Translations under genes and position numbers: made by a program
The notes under the pieces: generated by a model
Database searches by the model: none
The model's input: only the letters and a program-made list of their open reading frames with translations
Told to the model about the DNA's origin: nothing
Origin: Megalopta genalis
Lineage: Eukaryota; Arthropoda; Insecta; Hymenoptera; Halictidae
Assembly: GCF_051020955.1 (NCBI RefSeq)
Contig: NW_027476157.1
Location: 434,001 to 498,000, forward strand
DNA: 64,000 nt
Direction of reading: 5' to 3'
Shown: piece by piece, positions 38,161-51,417 of the stretch
Layout of the letters: each line of letters begins with the position of its first letter
How positions within the stretch are numbered: position 1 is the first letter of the stretch

Positions 38161-39620
38161 CGATTTGAAGCTAAGCCTTCTACTTCGCATTGATTTGAAG
38201 CTAAATCGTGTGTTTCGCATGGATTTTAAACTAACTCGTTTGTTTCGCATGCAGTTGAAGCTAAATCATGTTTATCACAAGTATCTGAAGCTAAACCACT
38301 TGTTTCGCAAGTATATGAAGCTAAACCATGTGCTTCGCATTGATTTGAAGCTAAATCTTGTGTTCCGAATGGATCTGAAGCTAACTCGTTTGTTTTGCCT
38401 GCATTTGATGTTATATCATTTATAACGCAAGTATTTGAAACTAAATCATTTGTTTCGCAAGTATTTGAAGAAATATCATTTGTTTCGCATGGATTTGAAG
38501 CTACCTCGGTTGTTTCGCCTGCAGTTGAATCTATATCACTTATATCGCAAGTATTTGAAGCTAAATCATTTGTTCCGCATGGATTTGAAGCTACGCCTTC
38601 TACTTTGCATTGAGTTTTAGCTAAATCATGTGTGTCGCATGGATTTGATGCTAACTCGTTTGTTTCACATGGCATTTGAAGCTGTATCACTTATATTCGC
38701 AAGTATTTGAAGCTAAATCATTTGTTTCGCATGCATTTGAAGCTAACTCGTTTGTTTCGCCTGCAGTTGAAGCTAAATTATGTGTATCACAAGTATCTGA
38801 AGCTAAACCACTTGTTTCGCAAGTATATGAAGCTAAACCACGTGCTTCGCATTGATTTGAAGCTAAATCTTGTGTTCCGCATGGATCTGAAGCTAACTCG
38901 TTTGTTTTGCCTGCATTTGATGTTATATCATTTATAACGCAAGTATTTGAAGCTAAATCATTTGTTTCGCAAGTATTTGAAGAAAAATCATTTGTTTCGC
39001 ATGGATTTGAAGCTACCTCGTTTGTTTCGCCTGCAGTTGAATCTATATCACTTATATCGCAAGTATTTGAAGCTAAATCATTTGTTCCGCATGGATTTGA
39101 AGCTACGCCTTCTACTTTGCATTGAGTTTTAGCTAAATCATGTGTTTCGCATGGATTTGATGCTAACTCGTTTGTTTCGCATGAATTTGAAGCTGTATCA
39201 CTTATATTCGCAAGTATTTGAAGCTAAGTCATTTTTTTCGCATGGATATGAAGCTAAGCCACCTACTACGCATTGATTTGAAGCTAAATCATGTGTCTCG
39301 CTTGGTTTTAAAGCTAACTCGTTTGATTCGCATGCGCTTGAAGCTAAATCATGTTTATCACAAGCATATGAAGCTAAACCATTTGTTTCGCAAGAATATG
39401 AAGCTAAACCATGTGTTTGGCTTGGATTTGAAGCTAAATCATGTGTTTCCCATGGATTTGAAACTAACTCGGTTGTTTCGCCTGCATTTGAAGCTAAATC
39501 ATGTTTATCACAAGTATCTGAATCTAAACCACTTGTTTCGCAAGCATATGAAGCTAAACCACGTGTTTCGCATGAATTTGAAGCTAAATCATGTGTTTCG
39601 CATAGACTTGAAGCTAACTC
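38157..39620. repeat. 1.46-kb duplicated segment, copy 1 (partner 47625-49088)
   Basis: Matches 47625-49088 at offset 9,468 with roughly six substitutions (near 38669, 38736, 38840, 39140, 39200 and 39472). The left junction falls inside the monomer containing CATCGATTTG. The right junction is where this copy has TTTGTTTCGCC and the partner TTTGCTTTGCC. Confidence 0.83.
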
Positions 39621-40172
39621 GTTTGTTTCGCCTGCATTTGAAGCTATATCACTTCTATCGCAGGTATTTGAAGCTAAATCATTCGTATGGCATCGATTTG
39701 AAGCTAAGCCTTCTACTTCGCATTGATTTGAAGCTAAATCGTGTGTTTCGCATGGATTTTAAACTAACTCGTTTGTTTCGCATGCAGTTGAAGCTAAATC
39801 ATGTTTATCACAAGTATCTGAAGCTAAACCACTTGTTTCGCCAGTATATGAAGCTAAACCATGTGCTTCGCATTGATTTGAAGCTAAATCTTGTGTTCCG
39901 AATGGATCTGAAGCTAACTCGTTTGTTTTGCCTGCATTTGATGTTATATCATTAATAACGCAAGTATTTGAATCTAAATCATTTGTTTCGCAAGTATTTG
40001 AAGAAATATCATTTGTTTCGCATGGATTTGAAGCTACCTCGTTTGTTTCGCCTGCAGTTGAACCTATATCACTTATATCGCAAGTATTTGAAGCTAAATC
40101 ATTTGTTCCGCATGGATTTGAAGCTACGCCTTTTACTTCGCATTGATTTTTAGCTAAATCATGTGTTTCGCA

Positions 40173-42453
40173 TGAATTTGATGCTAACTCGTTTGTTTCG
40201 CATGCATTTGAAGCAGTATCACTTATATTCGCAAGTATTTGAAGCTAAGTCATTTGTTTCGCATGGATATGAAGCTAAGCCACCTACTTCGCATTGATTT
40301 GAAGCTAAATCATGTGTCTCGCTTGGTTTTAAAGCTAACTCGTTTGTTTCGGATGCGGTTGAAGCTAAATCATGTTTATCACAAGTATATGAAGCTAAAC
40401 CATTTTTATTCGCAAGAATATGAAGCTAAACCATGTGTTTCGCTTGGATTTGAAGGTAAATCATGTGTTTCGCATGGATTTGAAACTAACTCGTTTGTTT
40501 CGCCTGCATTTGAAGCTAAATCATGTTTATCACAAGTATCTGAATCTAAACCATATGTTTCGCAACAATATGAAGCTAAACCACGTGTTTCGCATGAATT
40601 TGAAGCTAAATCATGTGTTTCGCATAGAGTTGAAGCTAACTCGTTTGTTTCGCCTGCATTTGAAGCTATATCACTTCTATCGCAGGTATTTGAAGCTAAA
40701 TCATTCGTATGGCATCGATTTGAATCTAAGCCTTCTACTTCGCATTGATTTGAAGCTAAATCGTGTGTTTCGCTTGGATTTGAACCTACGCCTTCTACTT
40801 CGCATTGATTTTTAGCTAAATCATGTGTTTCGCATGGATTTGATGCTAACTCGTTTATTTCGCATGCATTTGAAGCTTATCACTTATATTCACAAGTATT
40901 TGAAGCTAAGTTATTTGTTTCGCATGGATAAGAAGCTAAGCCATCTACTTCGCATTGATTTGAAGCTTAATCATGTGTCTCGCTTGGTTTTAATGCTAAC
41001 CCGTTTGTTTCGCATGCGGTTGAAGCTAAATCATGTTTATCACAAGTATCTGAAGCTAAACCACTTGTGTCGCAACCATATGAAGCTAAACCATGTGCTT
41101 CGCGTTGATTTGAAGCTAAATCGTGTGTTCCGCATGGATTTGAAGTTAACTCGTTTGCTTTGCCTGCATTTGAAGGTATATCGTTTATATCGCAAGTATT
41201 TGAAGCTAAATCATTTGTTTCGTATGAATTTTAAGCTAAATCATGTGTTTCGCATGGAATTGAAGCTACCTGGTTTGTTTCGCCTGCATTTGAAGCTATA
41301 TCATTTACGTCGCAAGTATTTGAAGCTAAACCATATGTTTCGCATGGATTTAAAGTTAAGCCATCTACTTCGCATTGATTTGAAACTAAATCATGTGTTT
41401 CGCTTGGATTTGAAGCTAACTCGTTTGTTTCGCCTGCTTTTGAAGCTATATCAATTATATAACAAGTATTTGAAGCTAAATCATTTGTGTCGCATGGCTT
41501 TGAAGATAAACCTTCTACTTTGCATTAATTTGAAGGTAAATCATGTGTTTCGTATGGATTTGAAGCTAACTCGTTTGTTTCGACTGCATTTGATGCTATA
41601 TCATTTAGTCGCAAGGATGTGAAGCTAAATAATCTGTTTCGCATGAATCTTAAGCTAAATCACGTGTTTCGCATGGAATTGAAGCTACCTGGTTTGTCTC
41701 GCCTGCATTTGAAGCTAGTTCACTTGTATCGCAAGTATTTGAAGAAAAATCATTTGTTTCGCATGGATTTGAAGCTACCTCGTTTGTTTCGCATGCATTT
41801 GAAGCTGTATCATTTAATCGCAAGTATGTGAAGCTAAATAATCTGTTTCGCATGTATCTTAAGCTAACTCATGTGTTTCGCATGGAATTGAAGCTACCTG
41901 GTTTGTTTCGCCTGCATTTGAAGCTATATCATTTACGTCGCAAGTATTTGAAGCTAAATCATATGTTTCGCATGGATTTGAATTTATGCCATCTACTTAG
42001 CATTGATTTGAAACTAAATCATGTGTTTCGCTTCGATTTGAAGCTAACTCGTTTGTTTCGCCTGCATTTGAAGCTATATCAATTATATAACAAGTATTTG
42101 AAGCTAAGTCATTTGTGTCGCATGGCTTTGAAGATAAACCTTCTACTTTGAATTAATTTGAAGGTAAATCATGTGTTTCGTATGGATTTGAAGCTAACTC
42201 GTTTGTTTCGCCTGCATTTGAAGCTATATCATTTAATCGCTGGTATTTGAAGCTAGTTCACTTGTATCGCAAGTATTTGAAGAAAAATCATTTGTTCCGC
42301 ATGGATTTGAGGCTACGCCTTCTACGTCGCATTGATTTTTAGCTAAATCATGTGTTTCGCATGGATTTGATGCTAACTCGTTTGTTTCGCATGCGTTTGA
42401 AGCAGTATCACTTATATTCGCAAGTATTTGAAGCTAAGTCATTTGTTTCGCAT
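40173..42453. repeat. 2.28-kb duplicated segment, copy 2 (partner 35880-38160)
   Basis: Second member of the offset-4,293 pair. From 40880 onwards it is also the partner of 1105-3470, and there it is at least as similar to the copy 40 kb away as to the copy 4 kb away. This mosaic relation is what repeated gene conversion or unequal exchange produces. Confidence 0.87.
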
Positions 42454-45400
42454 GGATATGAAGCTAAGCCACCTACTTCGCATTGATTTGAAGCTAAATC
42501 ATGTGTCTCGCTTGGTTTTAAAGCTAACTCGTTTGTTTCGTATGCGGTTGAAGCTAAATCATGTTTATCACAAGTATATGAAGCTATACCATTTGTTTCG
42601 CAAGAATATGAAGGTAAACCATGTGTTTCGCTTGGATTTGAAGCTAAATCATGTGTTTCGCATGGATTTGAAACTAACTCGTTTGTTTCGCCTGCATTTG
42701 AAGCTAAATCATGTTTATCACAAGTATCTGAATCTAAACCACTTGTTTCGCAAGCATATGAAGCTAAACCACGTGTTTCGCATGAATTTGAAGCTAAATC
42801 ATGTGTTTCGCATAGACTTGAAGCTAACTCGTTTGTTTCGCCTGCATTTGAAGCTATATCACTTCTATCGCAGGTATTTGAAGCTAAATCATTAGTATGG
42901 CATCGATTTGAAGCTAAGCCTTCTACTTCGCATTGATTTGAAGCTAAATCGTGTGTTTCGCATGGATTTTAAACTAACTCGTTTGTTTCGCATGCAGTTG
43001 AAGCTAAATCATGTTTATCACAAGTATCTGAAGCTAAACCACTTGTTTCGCAAGTATATGAAGCTAAACCATGTGCTTCGCATTGATTTGAAGCTAAATC
43101 TTGTGTTCCGAATGGATCTGAAGCTAACTCGTTTGTTTTGCCTGCATTTGATGTTATATCATTTATAACGCAAGTATTTGAAACTAAATCATTTGTTTCG
43201 CAAGTATTTGAAGAAATATCATTTGTTTCGCATGGATTTGAAGCTACCTCGTTTGTTTCGCCTGCAGTTGAACCTATATCACTTATATCGCAAGTATTTG
43301 AAGCTAAATCATTTGTTCCGCATGGATTTGAAGCTACGCCTTTTACTTCGCATTGATTTTTAGCTAAATCATGTGTTTCGCATGAATTTGATGCTAACTC
43401 GTTTGTTTCGCATGCATTTGAAGCTTATCACTTATATTCGCAAGTATTTGAAGCTAAGTCATTTGTTTCGCATGGATAAGAAGCTAAGCCATCTACTTCG
43501 CATTGATTTGAAGCTAGATCATGTGTCTCGCTTGGTTTTAAAGCTAACCCGTTTGTTTCGCATGCGGTTGAAGCTAAATCATGTTTGTCACAAGTATATG
43601 AAGCTAAACCATTTGTTTCGCAAGAATATGAAGCTAAACCATGTGTTTCGCTTGGATATGAAGCTAAATCATGAGTTTCGCATGGATTTGAAACTAACTC
43701 GTTTGTTTCGACTGCAGTTGAAGCTAAATCCTGTTTATCACAAGTATCTGAAGCTAAACCTCTTGTTTCGCAAGCATATGAAGCTAAACCATGTGCTTCG
43801 CATTGATTTGAAACTAAATCGTTCGTTCCGCATGGATTTGAAGCTAACTCGTTTGCTTTGCCTGCATTTGAAGGTATATCGTTTATATCGCAAGTATTTG
43901 AAGCTAAATCATTTGTTTCGTATGAATTTTAAGCTAAATCATGTGTTTCGCATGCAATTGAAGCTACCTGGTTTGTTTCGCCTGCATTTGCAGCTATATC
44001 ATTTACGTCGCAAGTTTTTGAAGCTAAATCATATGTTCCGCATGGATTTGAAGTTAAGCCATCTACTTCGCATTGATTTGAAACTAAATCATGTGTTTCG
44101 CTTGGATTTGAAGCTAACTCGTTTGTTTCGCCTGCTTTTGAAGCTATATCAATTATATAACAAGTATTTGAAGCTAAATCATTTGTGTCGCATGGCTTTG
44201 AAGATAATCCTTCTACTTTGCATTAATTTGAAAGTAAATCATGTGTTTCGTATGGATTTGAAGCTAACTCGTTTGTTTCGATTGCATTTGAAGCTATATC
44301 ATTTAATCGCAAGTATGTGAAGCTAAATAATCTGTTTCGCATGAATCTTAAGCTAAATCATGTGTTTCGCATGGAATTGAAGCTACCTGGTTTGTTTCGC
44401 CTGCATTTGAAGCTAGTTCACTTGTATCGCAAGTATTTGAAGAAAAATCATTTGTTTCGCATGGATTTGAAGCTATCTCGTTTGTTTCGCATGCGGTTGA
44501 AGCTAAATCATGTTATCACAAGTATATGAAGCTAAACCATTTGTTTCGCAAGAATATGAAGCTAAACCATGTGTTTCGCTTGGATTTGAAGCTAAATCAT
44601 GTGTTTCCCATGGATTTGTAACAAACTCGTTTGTTTCGCCTGCATTTGAAGCTAAATCATGTTTATCACAAGTACCTGAATCTAAACCATTTGTTTCGCA
44701 AGAATATGAAGCTAAACCACGTGTTTCGCATGAATTTGTAGCTAAATCATGTCTTTCGCATAGACTTGAAGCTAACTCGTTTGTTTCGACTGCATTTGAT
44801 GCTATATCACTTCTATCGCAGGTATTTGAAGCTAAATCATTCGTATGGCATCGATTTGAAGCTACGCCTTCTACTTTGCATTGAGTTTTAGCTAAATCAT
44901 GTGTGTCGCATGGATTTGATGCTAATTCGTTTGTTTCGCATGGCATTTGAAGCTGTATCACTTATATTCGCAAGTATTTGAAGCTAAATCATTTGTTTCG
45001 CATGGATTTGAAGTTAAGCCATCTACTTCGCATTGATTTGAAACTAAATCATGTGTTTCGCTTGCATTTGTAGCTAACTCGTTTGTTTCGCCAGCATTTG
45101 AAGCTATATCAATTATATAACAAGTATTTGAAGCTAAGTCATTTGTGTCGCATGGCTTTGAAGATAAACCTTCTACTTTGCATTAATTTGAAGGTAAATC
45201 ATGTGTTTCGGATGGATTTGAAGCTAACTCGTTTGTTTCGCCTGCAGAAGAAGCTAAATCATGTTTATCACAAGTATCTGAAGCTAAACCACTTGTTTCG
45301 CAAGTATATGAAGCTAAACCATGTGCTTCGCATTGATTTGAAGCTAAATCTTGTGTTCCGCATGGATCTGAAGCTAACTCGTTTGTTTTGCCTGCATTTG

Positions 45401-47624
45401 ATGTTATATCATTTATAACGCAAGTATTTGAAGCTAAATCATTTGTTTCGCAAGTATTTGAAGAAATACCATTTGTTTCGCATGGATTTGAAGCTACTTC
45501 GTTTCTTTCGCCTGCAGTTGAACCTATATCACTTATATCGCAAGTATTTGAAGCTAAATCATTTGTTCCGCATGGATTTGAAGCTACGCCTTTTACTTCG
45601 CATTTATTTTTAGCTAAATCATGTGTTTCGCTTGGTTTTAAAGCTAACCCGTTTTTTTCGCATGCGGTTGAAGCTAAATCATGTTTATCACAAGTATATG
45701 AAGCTAAACCATTTGTTTCGCAAGAATATGAAGCTAAACCATGTGTTTCGCTTGGATTTGAAGTTAAATCATGTGTTTCGTATGGATTTGATGCTAACTC
45801 GTTTGTTTCGCATGCAGTTGAAGCTAAATCATGTTTATCACAAGTATCTGAAGCTAATCCACTTGTTTCGCAAGCATATGAAGCTAAACCATGTGCTTCG
45901 CATTGATTGATTTGATCTACATTTGAAGGTATATCGTTTATATCGCAAGTATTTGAAGCTAAATCATTTGTTTCGTATGAATTCTAAGATAAATCATGTG
46001 TTTAGCATGGAATTGAAGCTACCTGGTTTGTTTCGCCTGCATTTGAAGCTATATCATTAACGTCGCAAGTATTTGAAACTAAATCATGTGTTTCCCATGG
46101 ATTTGAAACTAACTCGTTTGTTTCGCCTGCATTTGAAGCTAAATCATGTTTATCACAAGTATCTGAATCTAAACCATTTGTTTCGCAAGAATATGAAGCT
46201 AAACCACGTGTTTCGCATGAATTTGAAGCTAAATCATGTCTTTCGCATAGACTTGAAGCTAACTCGTTTGTTTCGACTGCATTTGATGCTATATCACTTC
46301 TATCGCAGGTATTTGAAGCTAAATCATTCGTATGGCATCGATTTGAAGCTAAGCCTTCTACTTCGCATTGATTTGAAGCTAAATCTTGTGTTCCCAATTG
46401 TCTGAAGCTAACTCGTTTGTTTTGCTGCATTTGATGTTATATCATTTATAACGCAAGTATTTGAAACTAAATCATTTGTTTCGCAAGTATTTGAAGAAAT
46501 ATCATTTGTTTCGCATGGATTTGAAGCTACCTCGTTTGTTTCGCCTGCAGTTGAATCTATATCACTTATATCGCAAGTATTTGAAGCTAAATCATTTGTT
46601 CCGCATGGATTTGAAGCTACGCCTTCTACTTTGCATTGAGTTTTAGCTAAATCATGTGTGTCGCATGGATTTGATGCTAACTCATTTGTTTCGCATGGTA
46701 TTTGAAGCTGTATCACTTATATTCGCAAGTATTTGAAGCTAAATCATTTGTTTCGCATGGATTTGAAGTTAAGCCATCTACTTCGCATTGATTTGAAACT
46801 AAATCATGTGTTTCGCTTGCATTTGTAGCTAACTCGTTTGTTTCGCCAGCATTTGAAGCTATATCAATTATATAACAAGTATTTGAAGCTAAGTCATTTG
46901 TGTCGCATGGCTCTGAAGATAAACCTTGTACTTTGCATTAATTTGAAGGTAAATCATGTGTTTCGAATGGATTTGAAGCTAACTCGTTTGTTTCGCCTGC
47001 AGATGAAGCTAAATCATGTTTATCACAAGTATCTGAAGCTAAACCACTTGTTTCGCAAGTATATGAAGCTAATCCATGTGCTTCGCATTGATTTGAAGCT
47101 AAATCTTGTGTTCCGCATGGATCTGAAGCTAACTCGTTTGTTTTGCCTGCATTTGATGTTATATCATTTATAACGCAAGTATTTGAAGCTAAATCATTTG
47201 TTTCGCAAGTATTTGAAGAAATACCATTTGTTTCGCATGGATTTGAAGCTACTTCGTTTCTTTCGCCTGCAGTTGAACCTATATCACTTATATCGCAAGT
47301 ATTTGAAGCTAAATCATTTGTTCCGCATGGATTTGAATCTACGCCTTTTACTTCGCACTTATTTTTAGCTAAATCATGTGTTTCGCATGAATTTGATGCT
47401 ATCTCGTTTGTTTCGCCTGCATTTGAAGCTAAATCATGTTTATCACAAGTATCTGAATCTAAACCACTTGTTTCGCAAGCATATGAAGCTAAACCACGTG
47501 TTTCGCATGAATTTGAAGCTAAATCATGTGTTTCGCATAGACTTGAAGCTAACTCGTTTGTTTCGCCTGCATTTGAAGCTATATCACTTCTATCGCAGGT
47601 ATTTGAAGCTAAATCATTAGTATG

Positions 47625-49088
47625 GCATCGATTTGAAGCTAAGCCTTCTACTTCGCATTGATTTGAAGCTAAATCGTGTGTTTCGCATGGATTTTAAACT
47701 AACTCGTTTGTTTCGCATGCAGTTGAAGCTAAATCATGTTTATCACAAGTATCTGAAGCTAAACCACTTGTTTCGCAAGTATATGAAGCTAAACCATGTG
47801 CTTCGCATTGATTTGAAGCTAAATCTTGTGTTCCGAATGGATCTGAAGCTAACTCGTTTGTTTTGCCTGCATTTGATGTTATATCATTTATAACGCAAGT
47901 ATTTGAAACTAAATCATTTGTTTCGCAAGTATTTGAAGAAATATCATTTGTTTCGCATGGATTTGAAGCTACCTCGGTTGTTTCGCCTGCAGTTGAATCT
48001 ATATCACTTATATCGCAAGTATTTGAAGCTAAATCATTTGTTCCGCATGGATTTGAAGCTACGCCTTCTACTTTGCATTGAGTTTTAGCTAAATCATGTG
48101 TGTCGCATGGATTTGATGCTAACTCGTTTGTTTCGCATGGCATTTGAAGCTGTATCACTTATATTCGCAAGTATTTGAAGCTAAATCATTTGTTTCGCAT
48201 GGATTTGAAGCTAACTCGTTTGTTTCGCCTGCAGTTGAAGCTAAATTATGTGTATCACAAGTATCTGAAGCTAAACCACTTGTTTCGCAAGTATATGAAG
48301 CTAAACCATGTGCTTCGCATTGATTTGAAGCTAAATCTTGTGTTCCGCATGGATCTGAAGCTAACTCGTTTGTTTTGCCTGCATTTGATGTTATATCATT
48401 TATAACGCAAGTATTTGAAGCTAAATCATTTGTTTCGCAAGTATTTGAAGAAAAATCATTTGTTTCGCATGGATTTGAAGCTACCTCGTTTGTTTCGCCT
48501 GCAGTTGAATCTATATCACTTATATCGCAAGTATTTGAAGCTAAATCATTTGTTCCGCATGGATTTGAAGCTACGCCTTCTACTTTGCATTGAGTTTTAG
48601 CTAAATCATGTCTTTCGCATGGATTTGATGCTAACTCGTTTGTTTCGCATGAATTTGAAGCTGTATCACGTATATTCGCAAGTATTTGAAGCTAAGTCAT
48701 TTTTTTCGCATGGATATGAAGCTAAGCCACCTACTACGCATTGATTTGAAGCTAAATCATGTGTCTCGCTTGGTTTTAAAGCTAACTCGTTTGATTCGCA
48801 TGCGCTTGAAGCTAAATCATGTTTATCACAAGCATATGAAGCTAAACCATTTGTTTCGCAAGAATATGAAGCTAAACCATGTGTTTGGCTTGGATTTGAA
48901 GCTAAATCATGTGTTTCCCATGGATTTGAAACTAACTCGTTTGTTTCGCCTGCATTTGAAGCTAAATCATGTTTATCACAAGTATCTGAATCTAAACCAC
49001 TTGTTTCGCAAGCATATGAAGCTAAACCACGTGTTTCGCATGAATTTGAAGCTAAATCATGTGTTTCGCATAGACTTGAAGCTAACTC
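47625..49088. repeat. 1.46-kb duplicated segment, copy 2 (partner 38157-39620)
   Basis: Second member of the offset-9,468 pair. Immediately to its right the sequence changes to the order seen at 43.85-44.9 kb (TTGCTTTGCCTGC, GGTATATCGTTTATATC), so this copy is spliced to a different continuation from its partner. Confidence 0.83.
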
Positions 49089-51417
49089 GTTTGCTTTGCC
49101 TGCATTTGAAGGTATATCGTTTATATCGCAAGTATTTGAAGCTAAATCATTTGTTTCGTATGAATTTTAAGCTAAATCATGTGTTTCGCATGCAATTGAA
49201 GCTACCTGGTTTGTTTCGCCTGCATTTGCAGCTATATCATTTACGTCGCAAGTTTTTGAAGCTAAATCATATGTTCCGCATGGATTTGAAGTTAAGCCAT
49301 CTACTTCGCATTGATTTGAAACTAAATCATGTGTTTCGCTTGGATTTGAAGCTAACTCGTTTGTTTCGCCTGCTTTTGAAGCTATATCAATTATATAACA
49401 AGTATTTGAAGCTAAATCATTTGTGTCGCATGGCTTTGAAGATAATCCTTCTACTTTGCATTAATTTGAAAGTAAATCATGTGTTTCGTATGGATTTGAA
49501 GCTAACTCGTTTGTTTCGATTGCATTTGAAGCTATATCATTTAATCGCAAGAATGTGAAGCTAAATAATCTGTTTCGCATGAATCTTAAGCTAAATCATG
49601 TGTTTCGCATGGAATTGAAGCTACCTGGTTTGTTTCGCCTGCATTTGAAGCTAGTTCACTTGTATCGCAAGTATTTGAAGAAAAATCATTTGTTTCGCAT
49701 GGATTTGAAGCTACCTCGTTTGTTTCGCATGCGGTTGAAGCTAAATCATGTTTATCACAAGTATATGAAGCTAAACCATTTGTTTCGCAAGAATATGAAG
49801 CTAAACCATGTGTTTCGCTTGGATTTGAAGCTAAATCATGTGTTTCCCATGGATTTGTAACTAACTCGTTTGTTTCGCCTGCATTTGAAGCTAAATCATG
49901 TTTATCACAAGTATCTGAATCTAAACCATTTGTTTCGCAAGAATATGAAGCTAAACCACGTGTTTCGCATGAATTTGAAGCTAAATCATGTCTTTCGCAT
50001 AGACTTGAAGCTAACTCGTTTGTTTCGACTGCATTTGATGCTATATCACTTCTATCGCAGGTATTTGAAGCTAAATCATTCGTATGGCATCGATTTGAAG
50101 CTACGCCTTCTACTTTGCATTGAGTTTTAGCTAAATCATGTGTGTCGCATGGATTTGATGCTAACTCATTTGTTTCGCATGGTATTTGAAGCTGTATCAC
50201 TTATATTCGCAAGTATTTGAAGCTAAATCATTTGTTTCGCATGGATTTGAAGTTAAGCCATCTACTTCGCATTGATTTGAAACTAAATCATGTGTTTCGC
50301 TTGCATTTGTAGCTAACTCGTTTGTTTCGCCAGCATTTGAAGCTATATCAATTATATAACAAGTATTTGAAGCTAAGTCATTTGTGTCGCATGGCTCTGA
50401 AGATAAACCTTGTACTTTGCATTAATTTGAAGGTAAATCATGTGTTTCGAATGGATTTGAAGCTAACTCGTTTGTTTCGCCTGCAGATGAAGCTAAATCA
50501 TGTTTATCACAAGTATCTGAAGCTAAACCACTTGTTTCGCAAGTATATGAAGCTAAACCATGTGCTTCGCATTGATTTGAAGCTAAATCTTGTGTTGCGC
50601 ATGGATCTGAAGCTAACTCGTTTGTTTTGCCTGCATTTGATGTTATATCATTTATAACGCAAGTATTTGAAGCTAAATCATTTGTTTCGCAAGTATTTGA
50701 AGAAATACCATTTGTTTCGCATGGATTTGAAGCTACTTCTTTTCTTTCGCCTGCAGTTGAACCTATATCACTTATATCGCAAGTATTTGAAGCTAAATCA
50801 TTTGTTCCGCATGGATTTGAAGCTACGCCTTTTACTTCGCATTTATTTTTAGCTAAATCATGTGTTTCGCATGAATTTGATGCTATCTCGTTTGTTTCGC
50901 ATGCATTTGAAGCTTATCACTTATATTCGCAAGTATTTGAAGCTAAGTCATTTGTTTCGCATGGATAAGGAGCTAAGCCATCTACTTCGCATTGATTTGA
51001 AGCTAAATCATGTGTCTCGCTTGGTTTTAAAGCTAACCCGTTTGTTTCGCATGCGGTTGAAGCTAAATCATGTTTATCACAAGTATATGAATCTAGACCA
51101 TTTGTTTCGCAAGAATATGAAGCTAAACCATGTGTTTCGCTTGGATTTGAAGTTAAATCATGTGTTTCGTATGGATTTGATGCTAACTCGTTTGTTTCGC
51201 ATGCAGTTGAAGCTAAATCATGTTTATCACAAGTATCTGAAGCTAATCCACTTGTTTCGCAAGCATATGAAGCTAAACCATGTGCTTCGCATTGATTTGA
51301 AGCTAAATCATGTGTTCCGCATGGATTTGAAGCTAATTCGTTTGTTTTGCCTACATTTGAAGGTATATCGTTTATATCGCAAGTATTTGAAGCTAAATCA
51401 TTTGTTTCGTATGAATT

